NCBI GenBank assembly: GCA_018857735.1
Contig: JABMCL010000570.1
Coordinates: 137,001 to 201,000, forward strand
From: Alviniconcha marisindica
Taxonomy: Eukaryota > Mollusca > Gastropoda > Provannidae
DNA length: 64,000 bases
Direction: 5' to 3'
Of the stretch, positions 11,201 to 24,400 are shown piece by piece. The position numbers and the translations under genes are program-made. The notes below the pieces were generated by a model. That model searched no databases and had not been told where the DNA came from. It was given only the letters and a program-made list of their open reading frames with translations. The first letter of the stretch is position 1. Every line of letters starts with the position of its first letter.

Positions 11201-14200
11201 TTGTCATGAGTTGTTTGTACAGCACAGTGAGTTTAACTCTGGCTAGAGAACAGCGCATGGTAAGAACTATTTATTATTATTTCTCTCTTCTGAAGACTGA
11301 CCCCTCCCGCTCCGCAGCTGACAGAGTTCTGTCTACCGACGGAACACTCTGATGTCTGAAGCAAAGTAAACCCCCCCCCTGCAACCAGGTACATTGTTCC
11401 CTACCACTCACCTCTCTCTGAATATGCTCCCTGTTTTCAGTCAAGGATTTCTGGAACAGATCAATACAGAAATCAGAACATGTAACGAACAGCAAAGAAG
11501 AACAGGGCACAGCAATTTTCAGCTACTAAATTACATGACTTTGAAGGCTACACTGACATTTGCAAAGAGATTACACATGTTCAAAGAAAGAAGAAACAGA
11601 GAGGGAGGGAGAGGATGGGGTGGGGGGGTGGGGGGGTGGGGGGGGGGGGGAGGGAGACAGACAGACAGACAGACAAGTGGGCAGACAGACACACAAACAG
11701 AAAGAAGGAGATATACACACACACAAACACACACACCCACACACAAATGGGCAGACAGACAAACAGACAGAAAGGAGACACACACACACACACAAATGGA
11801 AAGGAGAGATACACACACAATGAGACAGAAAGAGAAGGGGGGGGGGGGGGGAGGGAGGAATGGGAGAGAAACAGGGATTTTCTTACCAGCTGGTCTTGCA
11901 GCTGAAGCTGGGACTGCGTGAAAGACTGTTTGATTTCCGTTAAGTATTTCTCACACTCTTGGAGCTTTGTGGTCAGTAAGCTGATCTGTAAAACATCAAA
12001 CAAAAATGCAAACCTTTAGTCAGGACAGAACCATGGGCATGCCACATGCCATTCCACTGATGGATGCAAAATAACAACTCCTACTTATAAAAGCTTGACA
12101 AGCTGAACTCCAAGGCTTTGAGCATCTGATCCATGACCCAACCAATGTCGCCCTTCAGCAAGCTTTGAGCATCTGCCCCATCACCCAACCAATGTCGCCC
12201 TTCAGCAAGCTTTGAGCATCTGCCCCATGACCCAACCAATGTCGCCCTTCAGCAAGCTTTGAGCATCTGATCCATGACCCAACCAATGTCGCCCTTCAGC
12301 AAGCTTTGAGCATCTGATCCATGACCCAACCAGTGTCGCCCTTCAGCAAGCTTTGAGCATCTGCCCCATGACCCAACCAATGTCGCCCTTCAGCAAGTTT
12401 GAGCATCTGCCCCATGACCCAACCAATGTCGCCCTTCAGCAAGCTTTGAGCATCTGCCCCATGACCCAACCAATGTCGCCCTTCAGCAAGCTTTGAGCAT
12501 CTGCCCCATGACCCAACCAGTGTCGCCCTTCAGCAAGCTTTGAGCATCTGCCCCATGACCCAACCAATGTCGCCCTTCAGCAAGCTTTGAGCATCTGATC
12601 CATGAACCTGTGTCCCTAGGTAGGTAGCGTTGCTTAATGTCCTCGGATGTCAGTTGACATATTAGGGACAAGCTGAGACCAATGCCGAAGCATGGTTCAA
12701 TATAGCTTTACATCCACGGAAACCAGAAGGCTCGTTAGGACGGACAGCCCAGGATGGCCACCTCGACTCTCACACAGCTCCTGAACTATGCGGCCTGTGT
12801 CTCTCTTCAGCAAATGGTTTAAAAGCTCTGAGCATCTGATCCACAGACAGGGCCCTGGTGAAACCAAGAGCAGGGAGGTGGAGCTGGGCTCTGACAGCTG
12901 GATGGTTTGTCTTGCTGCTGAACTGTTCCTCAACAGCTGATCCTTCGGACACCGTCTTTGTGACTTTGTTCCGCACAGCTGTTAAAACAGCAATTTGCAG
13001 AGTACCTAAGTTGTTTCGCATTAGCAGAGCCCTCACCTCCTTAACATTATTGTTCTGGCGGTGGCTGATGGTCTCTTTGGTCTTCATGGGTCAGAGTGCA
13101 TGGGCGAGCTATTCATCTCTACCCAATCCCTCTCCCCTACCCCCCTTCTCCATCCCTAATAAGCCTGATGGACAAACTCAAGGTGGACAGACCGCTTGAC
13201 CCCTACCCTCCCCATTCCTCTCCTGACCCTTTGACCCCATGCAACATCCTCCCCAACTCTGAATGCTGATGGTTTCCATGGATGTAGAGCATCATGTTTA
13301 CTTATTTTAACCACAAACCACCCTCTCTCTTTGGCAAAGGTTTTGAGCGCCCATGAACCAACCTGTGTTTCCGTCTCCTCCGCGGAGGCCTTGAGCGTCT
13401 CCTCCAGCTGGCTCTGGTACTTGAGCGACTTCTCTGTGGCCTGGCGCTCGCTGGCCAGCAGGCGCTCCAGCCGCTTGTTCTCGCTGCTGCAGGTCTTCAC
13501 ATCCTCCTGCGATGTCTGCAGCTGTGCCTCGTAGTTGCTGCACATGCTGCATGGCCGTCCCAGCTTCTCACGTGCTGACCGAATCTGGAGCAGTCAATTT
13601 GTAGTGAGGCAGGCGGATGACTGGTTTTAAACACCTGGTCAGCCGGGGTGAATTTGTAGTGAGAGATGAGCTGTGCTTACTGTGTGAGTGATGAAGGTAT
13701 TTAGACATGGACAGCAGAAATCTTTTCTGACAGCACAGCTGGCCAGAACCAAGCACTGAACCCCCCCTCACCCCAAAGGAAAGTCCAAGGTGGACAAACC
13801 GCTTGACCCCTACCCTCCCCATTCCTCTCCTGACCCTTTGACCCCATGCAACATCCTCCCCAACATCCCCCAAACCGACAGTTTGTGTCCCAGCGCCACT
13901 GACCTCTTCCTGCAGAAGGTGCCACTCTCGTTCGCTGACTAGCCGTTTGCCCTCCAATGGAAACTGTTCGCTCTTGGCCTTGGCCACCGCTAGCAAGGTC
14001 CGTCTGGCCTCCACCTCTGGCGTGGGGTCTGTCAACAAGCAACACTGGTTAGCTGGTTACTCATGGTTAGTGTGGAGTCTGGGTCAGTGATGGACATTGG
14101 TCAGCTGGTATGCTCCGGGCAGTGTAAGGTTTGTCAGTCACAGACATTGGTCAGCTGTTAAGCTATGGTCAGTGTAAGGTATGTCCCCCTGATAAACTCT

Positions 14201-17200
14201 GGTCAGTGCAAGGTCTGTCAGTGATCAACGCTGGTCAGCTCTAATGCTATGGTCAGTGCTACTTCTGTCAATGAGTAACACTGATCAGTAGTTATTCATA
14301 GTCAGCGTGAAGTATGGGTCAGTGACAGTGGTCAGCTGGGTCAGTGTAAGCTCTGTCAGTCACAGACATTGGTCAGCTCTTACACTATGGTTAGTGTGTG
14401 TATTTTCGTGATAAACTTCAGTCAGTGCAAGGTCAGCCAATAAGCAACATTGGTCAGCGGTTATTCACAGTCAGCTTGGAGTCTGGGTCAGTGATGGACA
14501 CTCAGGTTCAGCTGGTATGCTATGATCAGTGTAAGCTCCGTCAGTCACAGACACTGGTCAGCTGTTATGCTATGGTCAGTGTAAGGTGTGTATGTCCGTA
14601 ATAAACTTTGGTCAGTGCAAGGTCTGTCAGAGATCAACATTTGTCAGCTCTTATGCTGTGGTCAGCACAACATCTGTTGATGATAAGCATTGATCAGCTG
14701 GTATGAAACTATCAGTGTAAGGTCTGTCAATAAACATTGGTCAGCTTATATGCTATAGCCAACTTAAAGTCCATCAGTGATATACACTGGTATATAGTGT
14801 ATTGGCTAATGTCAGCATAACATCTGTCAATGAGAAATACTGGTCAGCTGGTATGCTATGGTCTGCGTAAGGTCCGCTGGTGATTAACATTGGTCAGCTG
14901 CCACTTTAACATCCGTCGATGAGAAATATTGGTCAGTTGTTTCAATTCCCGTATGCAATAACAGCCAACACGGTGACCCCTGAAAGTGCAAGCTACCATG
15001 TCGTCACAAGTGCAACATCAAAAAGCTGTACCATTATTTTTTCTGCTTTTGGTTTGTACAGTTGCTGCTATTGTTCCCCTCACCAGGATGGCTAATACTC
15101 GCTGAATGCTGAACTCAAACAGGGCTACAAATCTACTAACATTTTCACTGGTCCTGGGGTCCACACACCCACAGGTGTCAGTCCTGGGGACCACCCACCC
15201 ACAGGTGACAGTTCTGGGGACCACCCACCCACAGGTGTCAGTCCTGGAGACCACCCACCCACAGGTGTCAGTCCTGGAGACCACACACCCACAGGTGTCG
15301 GTCCTGGAGACCACACACCCACAGGTGTCGGTCCTGGAGACCACACACCCACAAGTGTCAGTCCTGGAGACCACACACACACAGGTGTCAGTCCTGGAGA
15401 CCACACACCCACAGGTGTCAGTCCTGGAGACCACACACCCACAGGTGTCAGTCCTGGAGACCACATACCCACAGGTGTCAGTTCTGGGGACTGGCAAATC
15501 ACAAACTTGACAGGTTTCCCCCTGATTTTGACTGGTCCTCAAAAATGAGTGAGCCACCGATCCAGTAAAGGAGAGCAATAGCAGAGATATTTCTAAATTC
15601 AGCAATTCAAGTCAGATTAATTCAGATATATCTGCAAAGAGAGCGTGCATGTTTGTTTTGTTTTTTAATCCTTTGCCCCGTGTCGCTACGGCTCGTTAGG
15701 TGTGTTCTACAGCATCACTTTAGACAGTCCCTGCCCTTTGCTAGTTCAAGTGCTCTTAGAGTCTTGGGCATGGGCTGAAAAAATGCTTGACATTTCTTGA
15801 CAGGAATTATAGTCTGACGGAACCAGTGGAAGGTAGAGTTTCACTGCTCTGCAAAACAATTTTAGCAGCCATGGACCATCGGACCCATGTGAATTTTGAG
15901 CCCTGCTCAAGTGTCATCATGGTAGTCCTGCGCTGTCGCTTTTGTGAACGTCTTGCATGAACGCCATCTGACCTGTGATGGCTTTGGTCTGAGCGGCAGT
16001 CAGAGAGGCGGAGGGGAGGGTGAGCACTTTCTCCGGGCTGATTCGTATCGTCATTCCATCCGCCTCGCACAGCGACCGTGTCTCGTGGACACCGCTGTCG
16101 GCAAACTGATCCCCATTAGCTCCACGAAGCTCTGAGCTGGAGTGAGCACGATGAAGGCTTCCGTTGTCCAACACATCAAACTGTCCAATCTCGTCTGAGT
16201 TTGCTGATGTCAGGGAGCCTTTCGACTGGCTCTTGAGTTTGTCAGAAGGTGTCAGTTCATCCCTTGAAGTCTGAGAAATGAAAAAATATATATATAAAAA
16301 GATGCATACAGGTATGGGTAACCAAAAGATATGTAAAATAAATACTACTACAACTAAGGATGTAAGGCTCAAACAATAAGATCAACAATAGACTTACTGG
16401 GGCACTGTACTCAGTATTCCAAGTTATAACATACAACCTATCACCTGAGATTTTTTTTTTTTTTAAATCAATACTAAAATGCTAGTGTGGACATTTTTCT
16501 CAATGCTAAAATATTAGACAATTTAGTGTGGACATTTTTCTCTCAACTTCACAGCCACTGCTGCTTCAGTCCCATAAACTATTTGTGGTGCACACAGTTA
16601 CATATATCCACATCTGCATCCATTAGTGTCTCTCACTGCTTGCTTCTTTTACTTTTTTAATGCACTGGGCAGGAGGAATGGTGATACCAGGATGATCCTA
16701 AGATGCTTATCTTCAAAGAGTTAACAAATGAATTGCATGGGTTTTTTGGCCCTTCAGTTCTTATGTCATCAGAGACGCATTTTTTTTCAAAGTATTTTGT
16801 TGTTAACTTACCTCTGAAGATTCTTGAGACTGTTGTTCTGTGGGAAGAAAAAAAGACAAAAGACAAGATTACCTCACTGTATATGCATTCATAAATTATG
16901 CACACAAGCACAGCACATACACATAGACGCAGATGAGCATGCGCACACGCACACACACACACATGCATGGGAGAAACAGGCAGGCAGCCAAACAGAGAGA
17001 CAGGCAAGGAGACAGACAAGACAGATGTGCTCACCAGATCGTGAAAAACTTTGCTTGCGGCGTTCTGCCTGTTCCCGTTCTTGCCGTTCCCGTTTCTCTC
17101 CCAGTTCTTTCACCTTCCTGTCCAGTGCCTCCCTCTCCTGGTCCTTCTGCTGCATCTCTGAAAGACGGAAGGAAAGGCCCGGTGTCAGTCAACCGTATCA

Positions 17201-18460
17201 CTCTGGGTTCTTTCACTAACTTGTCCAAGGCTCACACGTAACCAATCCAGCATTGCCAGCTTTCTTCTCATCTGCAGCTCGTCATTGTTGTCACTGTTGT
17301 CACCTTAAGTCTGTTGTTGCTGCCCCTCTTCTTGCCTTAGATCAGTCAGTGCTGTCCATCTTCTGTCCTTCAGTTAGTCACTGCCATCCCTCTTCTCACC
17401 TTCAGTCACTGCCATCCCTCTTCTCACCTTCAATCAGTCATTGCTGTCCCTCAAACCATCTTCAATCAAGCATTGCTGTCCCTCAAATCACCTTCAATCA
17501 GTCATTGCCATCCCTCAAATCACCTTCAGTCAGTCACTGCCGTCCCTCAAATCACCTTCAATCAGTCATTGCCGTCCCACAAATCACCTTCAGTCAGTCC
17601 CTACCATCCCTCAAATCACCTTAATCAGTCATTGCCGTCCCTCAAATCACCTTCAATCAGTCATTGCCGTCCCTCAAATCACCTTCAATCAGTCCCTGCC
17701 AACCCTCAAGTCACCTTCAATCAGTCATTGCTGTCCTCCAAATCACCTTCAATCAGTCAAAGCCACCCCTCAAATCACCTTCAATCAGTCTGTCCTTCAA
17801 ATCACCTTCAATCAGTCATCGCCGCCCCTCAAATCACCTTCAATCAGTCTGTCCTTCAAATCACCTTCAATCAGTCATCGCCGCCCCTCAAATCACCTTC
17901 ACTCAGTCCTTGCTGTCCCTCTTCTCACCTTTAATCAGTCACTGCCATCCCTCTTCTCATCTCTTCTCATCTTCAATCAGTCATTGCTGTCCTTCAAATC
18001 ACCTTCAATTAGTCATTGCCGTCCTTCAAATCACCTTCGATCAGTCACTGCTGTCCTTCAAATCACCTTTAACCAGTCACTGCCTTCCCTCAAATCACCT
18101 TCAATCAGTCATTGCCGTCCTCCTTCTCACCTTCAATCAGTCATTGCTGCCCCTCTTCTCACCTACCTATCCCTGCGGCCCCATCTCTCACCTGCAATCT
18201 GTCGTTGCTGCTCGGAGGAGAGGACGCTCTCCATCCTGCGGAGGTCCATCATGATGAGGCGCTGGGACTCCAGGAACTGGTCGTTGGCCATCTGCCACGT
18301 CTGCTTCAGCATCTCATGGGCCTGTTTCTCTTCCTCCAGCAACCGACACACTGAAACGTTTGACAGGTACTGCGTGAAGCGATGTTTTTTCTCCTCCCAC
18401 TGTGCACTGATCACTTTTTTTATACTACCCCCTCCCCACTCTGCTCCATGCCCCCCCCCC

Positions 18461-18491
<31 letters not shown>

Positions 18492-21400
18492 AGATCACAA
18501 TGTTTTTGAATCTTTGAAAAATGATGCCCAGTCACCTCAGGAAAACACAGAATGGACGTACCTGGAATCTCCCAATCTCCACCGAAGTCATTCACGTCAA
18601 TAAATGGAATCACTGAGGCCATATTAAACAAATTAACCAGCTACATTTCTGCACACAATTCAACCCAACAGCCATTCACTGATTCAACCTATCATCAGAG
18701 TTGCACTGTGAACCGGGTCTGACAGGAGGCTGACAGTAAGGGTATGTCTTATGAGAAAGTGATGCCCCATCCCTACCACAATGGGGTACCTTCACAGAGA
18801 ACACAGAAACCACTTGGGGACATACCTTCATGGAGTTCTTTGCGAACTTTGTCTGTGTCCTCCTGCAGAACATTTTTCTGCGTGGTGAGCACAGCCACAT
18901 ACATCTCCAGATCCATTCTGGCTGCCTTCTCCCCCTTGACAATCTTCAGCAGCTTGTCGACCTGTACAGCCAGACGTCACAGGTGACAAGGACAAGGGTG
19001 TACCTGAATTTATCAATACACATCTCCAGGTACAATCTGGCTGCCTTCTCCCCTTTAAGCGGTTTAACTGTCCACCTGCACAAACATGGGAGGATCTGGC
19101 AGATCAAGGCAGCCCTCCTCTCACCCCCACCCCCCCTTTCAACAGCTGTGGTCTACAACAAGCAATTACAGGGGTGACAACCTTAATCGTTTACTACACA
19201 CCTACAGGAAGATCATGCCCCCCCCAATCCAAGTTGCTTCCAAGCCTCAGCTATCAACACAAAGCTGCAATGAGGATGACAGGTGAACTGGCTGATTGCT
19301 TGGCAAGCTACGACTTACTGATCAAGTGTTAATTGTTTGGTAATGTCCATGATAAAGGTGAGTGAGTGACTTAGCGACTGAGCAACAAAAGTACGATGAA
19401 AGGGCAGCACCCACTGCGCAGCATGGAAGCATACCATACCTTCTCTTTTGGGTCGGTAACACTGTCGACGTCTGACAGAGTTGGTGAGCTCTTGTCTCCA
19501 TTCTTTGCCTGGGCTCCTTGGGCCTATCACGACAAAAGGCAACGGTTCACACACAGCTACAGCTAGGACCATCCCTTCACGTCCTGACATCCCTCCTACC
19601 AATTTTGGTCTCATTTACAGAATTGTCCTCACACATTCACATACTCACACACATAGGTATAAGCAAACACACACACACACATACACACACGCATGTTAAA
19701 ACAGGTATACACAGACTAACCACAGTCACAACAATAACAAGTCACCCACCCCCCTCACACATATCCGTCACCACCACTCTAAACACACACACACACATGT
19801 CCCTATCCCCTCTACACATACATCCAGCCACCTATTATATATCCACATATTGGCCCCCATGTTTCCCCAGCCGCCAACATACCCACATACTGCACATCCC
19901 CATGTCCCTACCCCCACCACACATTCATCCAGCCACCTATATATCAACATATTGCCCTCCTCCCTCCCCTAACAGCATCACTCCCTGCATTACCATGTCT
20001 CCCCACCATATACACACACCTAGCCAGCATCATACCCATGCACCCCTCCATCCGTCACTCCCCCCCCCCCCCCATGTGATCCCCCCTCTACACATCCAGC
20101 CACCCCCACCCTTCACCACCACCACCCTATACACACAAATGTGTACTCCATCCACCCTCCCCCCCCCCCCCCTCACCACCACTCACCCTATATACAACAA
20201 TGTGTACTCCAGCCCCCCCTCCCCTCCCCCCTACCCTTCACCACCACTACCCTATACACTCAAATGTGTACTCCATCCACCCCCCCCCCTACCCTTCACC
20301 ACCACTACCCTATACACACAAATGTGTAATCCATCCACCCCTCCCCCTGACCCCACCCTTCACCACCACCACCCGATACACACACACAAATGTGTACTCC
20401 ATCCACCCCTCCCCCACCCCACCACCACCACCTATACACACACACTGCTTACTCCATCACCCCCCCCCCCCCTTCACCACCACTACCCTATACACACAAT
20501 GTGTACTCCATCCCCCTCCCCCCCTTTCACCATCACCACCCTATACAAAACACAAATGTGTACTCCATCGCCCCTCCCCCCCCCCCCCCCCCACCATACC
20601 ACTACCCTATACACACAAATGTGTACTCCATCGCCCCTCCCCCCCCCCTTCACCACCACTACCCTATACACACAAATGTGTATTCCTCCCCCCTTCCCCC
20701 CCACCCCCCCCTCACCACCACACCCTATACACACACAAATGTGTACTCCACCCCCCCCCCCACCCCCCCTTACTTCCCCACATGTGCAAAGCAACAACTT
20801 CAGCCCTACGGCAGCAAACTGCATCCGGCCATCCAGCTGCTCCGCACCAACCTGCAGCTTGAGCTGAGCCTGCCGCAGCTGCTCCTTCAGCGTCTTGATC
20901 TCCTCCTCCAGCGGCAGCACCACCGACTTCAGCACCTGGGCATCCTCCTGAGCCTGCACACCGCCCAGCCCACGTCACTCCCGTGGCGCTCACTGGCATC
21001 GCCGTCATGAGGGAGAAGATGGGGGTGACAGGGGTGGTGGTGGTGGGGGGGGGGGGAGGGGGGGGGGACAGTGGAGGAAGGAGGAAGAGAAGGAGGGAAA
21101 GAGTGAAGAGTGGAACTGGAAGTGAGGTGTAAAAAAAAAGGGGGGGGGGGGGGGGGAAAGTGGAAGGGAGGAAAAGAGAAAGGAGGGAAGAGTGAAGAGT
21201 GGAACTGGAGTGAGGGAGAAAGAAAATGGGGGGGGGGGGCAGGGGAAAGGGGGGAAAAGGAGAAAGAGTGAAGAGTGGAACTGGAAGTGAGGTGTAAAAA
21301 AAAAAAAGGGGGGTGGGGGGGGGAACAGTGGAAGGAGAGGAGGAAAGAGAAAGGAGGGAAAGAGTGAAGAGTGGAACTGGAAGTGAGTGTAAAAAAAAAA

Positions 21401-24400
21401 AGGGGTGGGGTGGGGGAACAGTGGAAGGAGAGGAGGGAAAGAGAAAGGAGGGAAAGAGTGAAGAGTGGAACTGGAAGTGAGGTGTAAAAAAGAAAAGGGG
21501 TTGGGGGGGGGGGGGGGGGGGGGGGAACAGGATGCGGAGGAGAAGATAAGAAGTCACAAAGAGGCTGTGGTGGAAAAAAAGGTGGAGGAGCTCACTCGAC
21601 ACTCCGATGTCAGTTTTCCGCCAGAAAATCCCAGCCCATCCGACCGTTTGTCAATATCTGCCAGCTTTACCTAAACCTTCCACTCCCTCCAATTTATTTA
21701 CTCGCTGGAATTTCTAGTCCATAAATGTGTGCAGACTCTAACGTGTAAACAAAAACCGTACACATTCTAACACTCAATAACACCTAAATGCACAAGCTGC
21801 AAATGTCATTCATTCCATTCACAGCTGTCCCACCTTCCGCATGCTGTCCTCCAGGTTTTCATGCTCAGAGCTGATGTTTGGTGAACTGGAACCGCTGACT
21901 CCACCGACCCGCTTGAGTGACTTGGCCACTGAGACCAGGAACCCCTCTCTGCAAATGACAGGCCTGAGTTGCAGCAGGTAAAATATCAAGGTCCACTGAG
22001 CTGTCTTGTGTGTTTGCGCTGTTCATGACAAACAGAAGTTTCATACCTAGCTTCTGTACGATCATCAGCCTGAATACCTCCTTGTATCCCCACCCAAAGT
22101 AACCATACAAACCGCACCCCCCACCCCAACCACCGCCACGACCACCACCAGCCAGCTAGCTTAAACCATTCCAAAAAGTCTGTCTGTGCTTACCGCTCCT
22201 GACTGAGCTTGTTTCGCAGATCTTGTATTTCCTCTTCGTACTTTTCATTCAGTTTGACGAGATTCATGCGCTCCGTCTCATACTGAGCAGCTGTTGACAT
22301 CTGAGCCTCTTCTGATGCTTCTGGAAAGACACACAGGAATGATTGGTTAGAGACGGGACAATATACTGAAAATACCGTTTACAAAGCCCCAAAGTGTTAA
22401 GTCTTAAGACCTACATTCCCCTGGCAAAAGAAAGCAAACAGGGATGACTGCACCTAGCAATCATCCAGAATAATCCAGAACAACTGCCATCATCAAAACT
22501 GGTGATAATTCCTATCATCACCGTCACAGCACACCAACTCTTTAACCCGTTAATGTGCCTGGGTATGACTATATCTGTACCTCTATCTCAGCTTCCTTGG
22601 TATTTTTAATTGTACAAGCCCAAAACACACACAAATATTAACTGACGCAGAATAACACACAGTCATTAGGAGTATTCAGTTTTGAACAACCATGCCCAAA
22701 ATGATAAATCATAAAAATCAAAGCAGAAAACAGTCAGGACTAAGCTTTGGTTCACGGTAACTATGGCAGCGATGCCAGACTCTGCTGCAGTGCTGGGCAC
22801 CAGGATGAGCACTGCTGCTGTAGACAAAGGACTCAAAGGGTTTAAAAAAAAAAAAAAGCAGAGCAGTTGGAAATGTGCCCCTGCAACACTGCTCCACTGA
22901 CCATCGAGGACCTCCTCCAGCACTGCCCAGTCCAGGACACCCTGCAGAAGACCACCCGGCCCCAGGATCTTATCTGACTGAGAAGCTGTACAGGGACCTA
23001 GCAGCCCTTAAGGAGGACAGCAGCGTGTGCGAGAAGAGCCAGGGTTGCTAACAGCTGTGAGTAAGTAAGTTGGTGATTTACGCCAAGTCAACCAGTGCGG
23101 ATATATCAGGGCGATTAACAGCTGTGAGCAAGGAAGAAGAAGAAGTCTCTAAGAAGAGCTTAGCACCCGAAAGGGACCACTAGCTAGACTCATGCTCCCC
23201 TCTCACCTCCTAGCAGCTGCTGCATGCTGGAGATCTCCTGCTCGTAGTGCTCTCTGATGGAGGCAACCTCGTCGCTCTTGGCCTGCTCAGACATGGCCGC
23301 AGCCATCCTGACGCCTTCCAGCTCCTGCCTGAGCATGGACATCTCAGCCTGCAGCTTGTCCAGCTGGGCTTTGCATTGCTCCTGCCGGTCCCGCTCCTGC
23401 TTCAGCTCCGCTGCAAGCAGAGAAAGGTTTAGTCCACTGGGCTGTGCATTTCATTCCTGCTGATCCCACAAACTGCAAGTGGAGAAAGGCTTGCCGGCCA
23501 TGGGCTTGTTCCTGTTGATTCGGCTCAATGCAAGTGGGGAAAGGTTTACTGGGCCTGGGCTTGTTTCTGCTTCCTGCAAGTGGAGAATGCTTTACTGGGC
23601 CTGGACTTGATCCGGCTGATGCTGTTCACTGCAAGCGAAGAAATGTTTACTGGCCATGGACTTGTTCCTATTGATCATGCTCAATGCAAGTGGAGAAAGG
23701 TTTGCCTGGCATGGGCTTGTTCCTGATGATGATGCTCGCTGCAAGTGGGGAAAGGTTTATTGGGCCTAGGCTTGTTCCTGCTCATCCTGTTCACTGCAAG
23801 TGGAGTTACACAGGGTCTGGGCTTGTTCCTGCTCATCCTGTTCACTGCAAGTGGAGTTACACGGGGTCTGGCCTTGTTCCTGCTCACTCCAAGTGGAGAT
23901 AGGTTTACTGAGCCCAGGCTTGTTCCTGCTGATCCTGCTCACTACAAGTGGAGAAATGATTACTGGCCCTGGACGTGTCATGGTCACACAGATCACGCTC
24001 AAGCTGAGTGAGGGCAATTTCACACATGAAAGAGACCTGCAAAAAGTAGGCATCACATGCAGACTGTCATCTGGCCATCCAGGTGTCAAAGTTGATAGGC
24101 TTTGGTAAAATGATTATGCACCCAAGTGTCAAAGACACAGAGAGATATTTAATTAGAACACATTCTGTCCTACCAATCTGGAGAAGAAAAAAAATTGTGT
24201 GTGTGTGTGTGTGTGTGTGTACAATAAATGCATAGGGTTTGTGCAGTTGATTCAGGTGATTTGATTTTACTTAAAACTCACATCTTTTGTGCATATTGCA
24301 CACTGCAAGTGGAAAAGGTTTACTGCACTTTGAGTTGTTCCTGCTAATTCTGCTCACTGCAAGCAGAGTCACTGCTGATCCCATCTGAACCAAAGTCTCA

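Noticed and set aside
13034..13087. Possible extra rabaptin exon (KTKETISHRQNNNVKE) ending at a GTGAGG donor
   Set aside because: Exons 14 and 15 join in phase and align without a gap to human rabaptin; this stretch lies in SINE-derived DNA and has no good acceptor.
17441..18517. A 358-codon plus-strand frame with QSLPSLKSPSISHC repeats
   Set aside because: Artefact of the 32-bp array; it overlaps rabaptin exon 9 on the other strand.
19518..20867. A 449-codon plus-strand frame rich in Pro, Thr, His and Tyr
   Set aside because: It runs through a C-rich minisatellite and across exons 6-7 of the opposite-strand gene; repeat artefact with no domain.
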